Shown here one piece after another: positions 24,401 through 33,400 of a stretch of 35,868 nt of DNA. A program made the translations under genes and the position numbers. This DNA comes from Mnemiopsis leidyi (Eukaryota; Ctenophora; Tentaculata; Lobata; Bolinopsidae), in the NCBI GenBank assembly GCA_000226015.1, contig JH154873.1, forward strand, positions 21,532-57,399. The letters are read 5' to 3'. Within the stretch, counting starts at the first letter, position 1; each line of letters starts with the position of its first letter. The notes under the pieces are model-generated. The model was given only the letters and a program-made list of their open reading frames with translations, made no database searches and had not been told where the DNA came from.

Positions 24401-27400
24401 TTTAACGGGCAGTTGTTCAGCATATTATAGTAGAGCCATTTTCATGACAGTGCTTGATCGTTTATATCAATAATATTATCATTCTATCCAGCCCCCGCAA
24501 TCAAAGTCACTCACTGCCCACTCATAATCGAACTCTGACAAAGATTAATGATAAATGATGTAATGTAGCTAAGACGGCAAATAGCCAGACCTTATTTGAA
24601 ATTTGCTGAAGCGTTATGTTCGGTTTTTTAGCTAAAACCCCCTCCATTGGTAGGAACTGGTTTAGGATAAAAAGGAAGGATAACTGCAAACACGTGACCC
24701 ACTTCAACCTCAGTCACATCTCGGACAAGAAATAAACCTCACGCCCGGGCATAAATGATATTTTGCCTGACTCAATGGTTAACTAACCAGCTATTAGCCG
24801 GCTTTAAAATATTTAAATTGAATGAAGATTGAGTAGGTCTTAATTAATCTTATCTTAATCCTCGCTTAAGTTAATCCTCGCTTTAACGAAATATTAGATT
24901 GCTGAAAATTTAAGAACAATCCCAAGAACCAAAGAAAAACACAAAACCATTTGCATCTACCAGTGCTAACTACCAGGGCAATTTTTATTGAGTCGCTTTT
25001 TTCTTCGTTGGAGGTAATCGAGCATTTCAGATATTGCGTTTCACAATTAGAATTATTTAACCTATTCGGCCAAGATCGGGCAAATCAAGCTCAAGGGAAT
25101 CAAGAAGTTATTTTTAATTTCCGCTTCATTAAGATGGAATTCATGTTAATGCAAGATGTTCCCATAAAATAACCGCCTCGAGTTATGATTTAATAGTCCT
25201 AGTTGAAACAAGTCAGTGGTTAAGAAATAGGTTCCTATATTAAAATACCCTCTAATAAAACAAAGCTTTAATAAAACAAAGCCAGAACATGAAGATAGCT
25301 GTAGTAGTTAGCTAGTCGTTGGCTTAAGGACCAGGAGCCAGTTCTTTAGCTGTGGACTGCGTCAGCGGGGAGTGGAACTCCGCGACTTAAACATTTCGGG
25401 TACTTAAGTTCCTAACTCACATCTGGGAGCGGAGTGCTTTCCGATCTCGGGATGGCAAAGTTGTCGCACGTTCCGGCAAATACGTCCTTTAGTATCGTCT
25501 CGAACATGTGTTGGTCCTACAGATTGGTGTAGTTTAAGTTGATTGTAAACATTTATGTTGAATTTCTACTTAAATATTTCAAATTCTACGAGTATGAACA
25601 TCTAACTATATTTATTATCTTAAAGATGCCCCTATCTGATAACCTCTTTGACGAAACGAAGTCCGAAGGACTCCAAGAGAGTTTGTTTGACAAGAGCATG
25701 TTCAAGTCTGATCTGTGGGGTAAGGTTGATAGGGGTCGGGGCTCTGTTCCTCTTGTCACTAACTGAAAATGCATAAGATTTGACAATTTTTGTTATACAC
25801 TCAATAAGTACTTAAGTAAACCGAATTTCCTTCTCCACTTTACCAAGCGTGCATTACTGCCTACCGGTCAGAACCTAAGTAGTAAGAAAATGGTGCAAAG
25901 CCTTGTCATAAAATGTAGCGCAACAGCTAGAAGGCCTGGCCTGGTGCGTGACTGACGATTGTTACTAAAGTTTGAATCTGCAGAACATCGTCTCTAGTGT
26001 TGCACTGGTAGCATATTACGATATTGTCCACCAATCCAATTCATAAGTGAGCTCAACCTATTGATCCAGTTTGACGGTGTTGTAAATGAGAAAACAACAT
26101 GTTGCTCTTATGTCAAGCATACAGCTTTGTTTAAGTTCGACAGTATTGTGTTGGTTAGGTCTGGACCGAGGTACTATCAGAATATTGTAATTTTGATATC
26201 GGAAATTTTGCAGAATTGACAGTCGATCGTACACCATCTAGTCGTACAGTGGGCAGATTGAGTTAGACATAATCACACATTATTATATAGTAATATCTTA
26301 ATATCGGTATTGTCAAGGTTAACATAAGATGTGCTATTGTTTATTAATCAGTACAGGCAGATCTAACGTAGCTCCACCACTAGGTACATGTTAAGGAGAA
26401 GTGTTCAGGACGAATAAAGGACATGACCGTGTTTTACAGAGAGAATGGTACGGACTCAGTCACGCTGGACTACGTGTTTGGCTGCTCCCAGTGCATCATG
26501 CTGGCCACCTCCTGTCTTCTCAACCCCATCATCTTCGTCTATCACTTCAGGAACCGGAAGAAGACCACGTCACTCTTACTCTTCTTTCTGGCCGTGTCCG
26601 ACTTCCTAAGTCTAATAACGGGACTCCCGGCTGCCATCTACCACTTTCTCCGGCCGGAGAGAGACTTCATAGCTCCACCCACAGTCATCACCTTCGTCCT
26701 GACGATACTCCAGCTCTTCTTTTACAGGATGTCCCTCTTCATCACGACCATGATGAGCGTGCAGCGCCTGGTGGTTATCACCTTCCCCAGATACGTCATC
26801 AAACCTAGGTTGATCTACATCATCCTGTTCCTCTGGCTACTTAATATGGTCCTCTGTTTCCTAATGTACATGACCGATGTCGGTAAGTTCCCTCCGCTAC
26901 TCAAGCTACATTTCTTTCTATGATTTTTATGATTTGTTGAAATACTTTTGGGGCTCCAGCGGATTTCATATCCATTTGTGGTCGATTTTTAAATCTGATA
27001 AATATCATGGGTCTTACCTAAATGAACTAACAAAATTCCGTAGGTATCCCTCCGATTGTATCGGGTGTCCAGAAGTACGAATTGTCGGAGACAGAGGGCC
27101 ACTACTGCGTCTGGGACCCCATGGTCCAATCTTTAACCTGTCCGGTGGGGTGGGACGACGTCATCAACAACTTCCTGATAAACCTCTTTCTCTTCGCCCT
27201 CATCAACATCATCAGCTCCTGCATCACGATAGTCAAGCTGCTAACCAGGACGACCAAAGTGCACGGTAGAAAAAGTGTGATAACCATCGTGCTCCTCTCT
27301 ATTTCCTCCTCCTTCATGTACGCCCCAGCTCCGATAGCAGCCATGATGCTGAACGACTTTGAGGAGTACAACCCTCATAGCTCCGCGGGGACCTTTACCC

Positions 27401-30400
27401 GGAGGGTGGAGTATGAGATCACATTCTTCCTGACTATCAGCTACCTCCCACAGATAACATCGGTACTAAACCCCATCATCCTCCTTGTTAGGGGTTCTCA
27501 GCTCCAGGAGTTTGTGAAACAGCTGATGTGTGGCAAGCTCATGCCCATGCCCACAGCAAGACACGAGATGAGCATGTCTAAAACTAAGGGTACGACTTTA
27601 AATCTGGCTCAGAAAAATACTAGAACGATAATACAGAGGGACACGATCAAGGAGGTGGATAGGGAGACACCTGAGAGGATGGGTTCAGACACCACCAGCA
27701 GTAGCCAGTAGTAGACTGTCATTAAATTCTCAAATAAGAACTTAAAGTGTCAGATCTATTTATTTCACAAGGTAAAAGATTGTTGTCTACTGAAATTTTT
27801 AAAAGTTTGGAAACGTTCATGTTATGAAAAAATGATAATCTAGAATCGACATAGCCTTAGACTTTAGGACAGATTAAAGATTGACTAAACGTGATAGACA
27901 GTCGGACGATGGACTGAAAGGCAGTTTAGGGGTTGTACTCAGAGCTTACTCGTGCAAGCACTTCGTAGTTATTATAAGGCTGAGGTTAAATTCATGATAT
28001 GTGACATTTGCGGTTAGATTTATGTACATCGGACTATTGCTTCTTCTGAGTTATTACTTTAAAAAATTTGAATAAAAGGCCAAATTGTTTTATCCATAAA
28101 ATTGCTGCTGAATGCTGAAGCGAAATTTCATAATTCCAAAACCAGGAGTTTGATTTGGTGTTGAATATTCTTCTCAACTGTTCATTGATATACTCTCTCT
28201 TTAAATTCAAGGCATGATACTCTTTAAATTAAAGGCATTCTTTAATTCCGATCGCAATAAAAACCGAAAGTTTGTCTATCAAACTTTTCTGAACGACAAT
28301 TGTGCTAAAATGATTTCAGAGCAGAGTGCAAAGAAAGTAATACAATGACTTATCAAGTATCCGCCACCCTGAAATTACAGACCAGGAGTAGGAATGTTGG
28401 AGCCGGTAGTGTTGCTGGAGGCTCTACCGAACTGGTGAGACTTGTTTGACATGAGAGAGTTCCTCTTTCCAGCACTGATCAGTAGACATTGGTGGATGTT
28501 ATTGAGGGACATGTGCGCTACCCCCGTGTGTCTCCTGAACGAGCAGGTAATCAATGATGATTGGAAACTTGTTCACTGCTCATCAGACTCACCACAATAA
28601 TCATAAATCACAGTCAGGGGCTTCAAGTACTAGAAAGTAGTTCAGAGTAATGACAAATGAAGACTTGAAGGGAAAGCTTACATCTGAAGGGTAACAAGCT
28701 TGTGGACCATGATGAGTCTATCAGCGATGAGTTTACCACTCTTATATCCCAAGACAGCACACAAACTCCTGAGAGCAGCCCCAAAGTTGGGTTGTGGGAC
28801 AGAGACTAGACGAAACAGTCCTCGCAGCGTTGGAGGTAGAGTATCTACTTGGTATTTCTCCGTTGTCTGGGTAACGAACACGGCAAAGTTGGGGTTCAGG
28901 GGTATCTGGAGAGGGGAGGTTCTAGTTAGCTCAGGTTATGATACTTTATTTTGAAATGTAAACATTCGCGTTTGAGCTGTGCGCAATAATTTGAAAACTT
29001 AAACTTGCCCGTTATCGTTTAATCTTGACCGTTTACCAGTTTATAAACTCATATCGCAATCATCTCACTTGACTCCTTGACAGTATTTTTATGAGATTTA
29101 ATAGAAAATTTTGTAGAGAGGAATAGAAATTGAGTGATGAAATGAGAGAGAACTAGAAACTGAGAGAAAATTAGAAAATGAGTGATGTAATGAGAGACAA
29201 CTAGAAGCTAAGAGAGAATTTTTAAAATGAGTAATGAAATGAGAGAGAACTAAAAGATGAGAGAGAATTAGAAAATGATCGATTTAATGAGAGAGAATTA
29301 GAAAATGAGAGAGAATTAGAAAATGAGTGATGTAATGAGAGAGAATTAGAAACTGAGAGAGAATTAGAAAATGAGTGATGTAATGAGAGAAAACTAAAAA
29401 CTGAGAGAGAATTAGAAAATGAGTGATGTAATTACCTGTTCTCCCGAGAAGAGAGTGCAATTCTTGTTGCTCTGCTGCAAGTTTCCCAAGATCAAATGTA
29501 GACACTGAGCCAGGACCTGGAGGGTGGGGATAGCCAGACAGCTCACCTCGCTGAAACAGCCCCAGGAACCTTCCTGGGCCAGACCCGTCAGGATCTTACT
29601 GATGCAGTTGTAGGTTGTACCGTTACTGCAGTGAAAGGTGAGGAGGAAACGGGCACACATTCCACTTAGGCTCTTCGCCATTTCGTGTTTAGTGACGGCA
29701 GACTCCGCTACTAGAGATACGCCTGGTCGTAGAGTAGAGTTAGTAGAGTTAGGTTTAGTCATTATAACTCGCAATAAATCTTTTCTAGGTTTTGTGCTTA
29801 ACACATTGCTGACCTTACTTTGCTCTGCAACGCCCGATCTAGGAATTATTAAATGCCCAAGAACCTGTGAACTGCTGGATGGTGTGGACGAAGAGGAGAG
29901 TAAATCTGTCCCTGATTGGTGTAATTATCTGATTTACATCGCACCCCACATACTCGCACCCGTACGTCATGGAGTAGTCCGAAACCATCATCTTTATAGT
30001 CGCCTCATCCACGTAGTACCTGCATTAAATTAACTTGTGCATTTAAACACGCAGGGTGAGGGGGTCACGTCAGATGCGACGACTTGAATAATCATTTACG
30101 CACATACACGTCTAGGTGTTGGTGGGATAACTGGGTCTAACCACAACTACGTCGCATACTATTCTTGATAATTATCACACATGCATATTATATAAACTAT
30201 ATAACAGCTAAACGGCCGATGCCCAGACTGTAGCAAAACACTACTTATAGCTAACCTGGGGTTTCTGACCCACTCAAAGTCAAGGATATCCCGGACTTTT
30301 TTCTTTTGGAAGTCTTCGGCCACCTCTCTGAGATGGAGAGCAAGGGACAGGATGTTTTCCAACTTCACTAACAGTACTGGGTCTTCACGGACGTTCGGCT

Positions 30401-33400
30401 GAAAATTCGGAGATGGACGCGGGAATGTGTAATTTTTATGAAGCGTTATGAAAACTGCCATTGGTACAATAACATAATGTCGGTAAATTACAATAATATC
30501 GCAGGTGCATTGGTAAAGACAAAAATTGATGAAAGGCGCAGTTGGCTGGTTGGCTGATTCAACAAAATTCGCATTAGTCTATTGCAAAGACTTACTTTCT
30601 GGATGTTTTGCTTGTTTTCCGTTTGAATTTGGCTACTGTGTGGTAAAACATGATTCATGAAAATGACGACGTTTACAGCTCGTTTTAGTTTGGACTGATG
30701 CTGTGAGTGAGAGGTGAGTGACGATTGAAAAAGATGAACATTTCTATTATGAGTCGAAATAAGGTCAAGTTTAAAATATAATGGCTGACTGGCGTCTGGA
30801 TTTTGAGTAAATAAAAATAGAGATGATAACACGAACAGTAGAAAAATTTCTGTAAAACTGAGGTACAAACTATTGAATTTGAAGCTACCTTGTTGAGTAC
30901 AGTAGGAAGTCTAGCTACGATGTTGGTGTACTTCCTGCCCAAGTTGTGAAGCGCTTTTCGGTCCAGCTTGTTCTCCGAAATGGCCAGTTCACAGTCCCTG
31001 GTCCATTGTAGGTAGAAACCTAGCAGAGCCACTTGACATGGGAACTGATGGAGTAATTAATTCAGAGCGCTGAACATTGATCATGTGAGACAGATTTAAA
31101 GGATCGACAAAACAAGGACCTTGTCTAGCTTGATTTATCGATAAACAATCCTTACCGTTATTGTAAAATCTTCAACAGTTGAGCCGTTTTTTATGTCCCT
31201 ATCAACCTCGTAGACCTTGTCGGAGATGGTTTCTTGAGTCACGTTTAGAAGATTTTCCAACCAGGTCTCTACGTTCTCCTTCATAGTGACCTCTCGGTTG
31301 AAGTCTATAATCTCCCCCTCAGCACTCTTAGCCCCTATAGCCGTGATAGTGGGTCCACCGGACCAGAGAGGACTCTCGCTGAAGCTGGTAAAATCATCCG
31401 GGCTGGAGACGGGCTCCCTGTCGGGCCCATTTCGCTCGGTCGACACTTCGCTTATAACGTTGAGGGCACTAGAATCACCACCATCAACTGTTGTTTCTTC
31501 GGTGGGAGCTAACAGAACTGTGTCGATGTTCTGGAATATCGCTCTGATGGAGGGAGTGATTATAACTGGGAAATTCTATAGCGTTTCGAAATAAGTTATA
31601 TTAGATATTAAGTATTATATTCTGATTTCAACAAACGATGAAAATCACCCAAGAATCAGCCCGCACCAACCTGAAGTGTTTGCTGACTTCCTCCACATCG
31701 TTATGGCTGCTGAGAATAGCGAGCAACACCGCGTCAGACACGTAGTAGAACCGTGGGAAGAGTTTCCTCTTCTCGTCCAGGTACTGGGTCAAACTGCGCT
31801 GGCAGAACTCCAGCTGTTCCGAGAGGTGGGTGAGAGTCCCAGTTTTTGGGGGCTCGCCTCCGTGACAACACTGTAGTGGGAGTATCAGTATAGTGGTATT
31901 ACGTCTGTAGAAATACATTCCTGGCATAACTTAATCAGCATGAGAAAGTTTGAAAGAGAAACTCAATTAAAGAGCTTATAGAGCCAAGTAGACTTACTTG
32001 AATAACGTTCTTTATCTCAAAACTTTTCTTCATTAACTTGGTCCACGTTTTGTCGATTGATGCAAAACGTTTGGCCTCTTGAGGTAGATCCTTCTTGGTG
32101 GTTGGAAGAGAAAAAACAGATTCCAAGTGAACCCAGTGATTCTGTACTGTAAGCCATTGCTCGATAACCTCACTGACGCTAAGAAGTTTGGCAGCCCAGG
32201 AAGCCGCCTCGTCTTTGAGAGGTCCAATGTATTTAGAAGTCAGCATAGAGGCTAGAGAAGCTTGACTGTCCTCCAGCATTTCCAGTAAGTTGACTGTGTA
32301 TCTGGAGAATTGAGATACAAATCAAATTCAAAATAGCAACTACCATATCAGTTATTATCTGGAGAACTTGCAACTTTAAGTTTCAAGTACTTTAAAGCTG
32401 AAGCAGTGAAGCAGTGAAGCACTAACCTGGCGTCAAGCATGAGGAAGCCCCTGTTCTTGAACTGCGAGAAGTGTAGACTCTGTTCAGCCCACTCCTCCTC
32501 TGTACTCCGTAACTTCTGTTCAAGGTCTAGTTCCTTACTTGCGCAGCTCACTATGTCTCCTATCTCAGACTTGTACCTACCATGCACAATCAGTCAGCTG
32601 GAGTGTCGGCCGTACAAGATTCGGCGAGGTGGATTAATTATAAATGAACCGTCCTGTATAGATCAGTTCCCAAAAATATGTGAACATATTAAAGTCAAAG
32701 ATCTTACTTGATTAAATCACAGTCAAGCAAGTGACAAAGCTTCATCTGGGATGCTTCTAATTGGAAGTTCGATCCAGTGACTTGCATTACCTGCAACCAA
32801 TGTCGGCTCCTGAAATGTGTATCCGTAAATTACCCTAACAATGACCGACAAATGAAGCACCTGATCTTCTGTTTATTTTCTGTATATATTAGGGTGTTTT
32901 GATATACAAAAACCTGTTTATGAGGTAGCTACCTGATTTGTTTAGAGTTAAGTTGCTGGAGTACAGGAAATAGGTCAAGATAAGCCTCCAAGCTGTCACA
33001 GAGAGTGTGGTAGGCTCCCCATTCCTTTACACGTCCGGGCAGGTTCTTACAATCCATGTGCAACACTTTCATCTGACATTAATGTTTTCTGGTCACACAA
33101 CATATTTCAATTATAATACTTCGCCAATATCATGTATACTATGTCGTATTAAAGGTTCAGTTAGTCTGCCGTATTTACCATGCGGCGTTTGCGCGGCGTT
33201 TCTGTCAGGGAAAGTGATAACGCTCAAACTTTGCATATAAATTGCTGTGTTTCCATGGCAACCACGAACTAGTTAAGCCGCGCAATCGCGCGGTTGTATC
33301 GAGCAAATATTAAGTCAACAAATATTAAGTTAACTTGGCCAAAATAATGTAAACAAAAACTTAAGAGAAAAAAACCTCAGTGTTCGATTGCTCCAGATTG

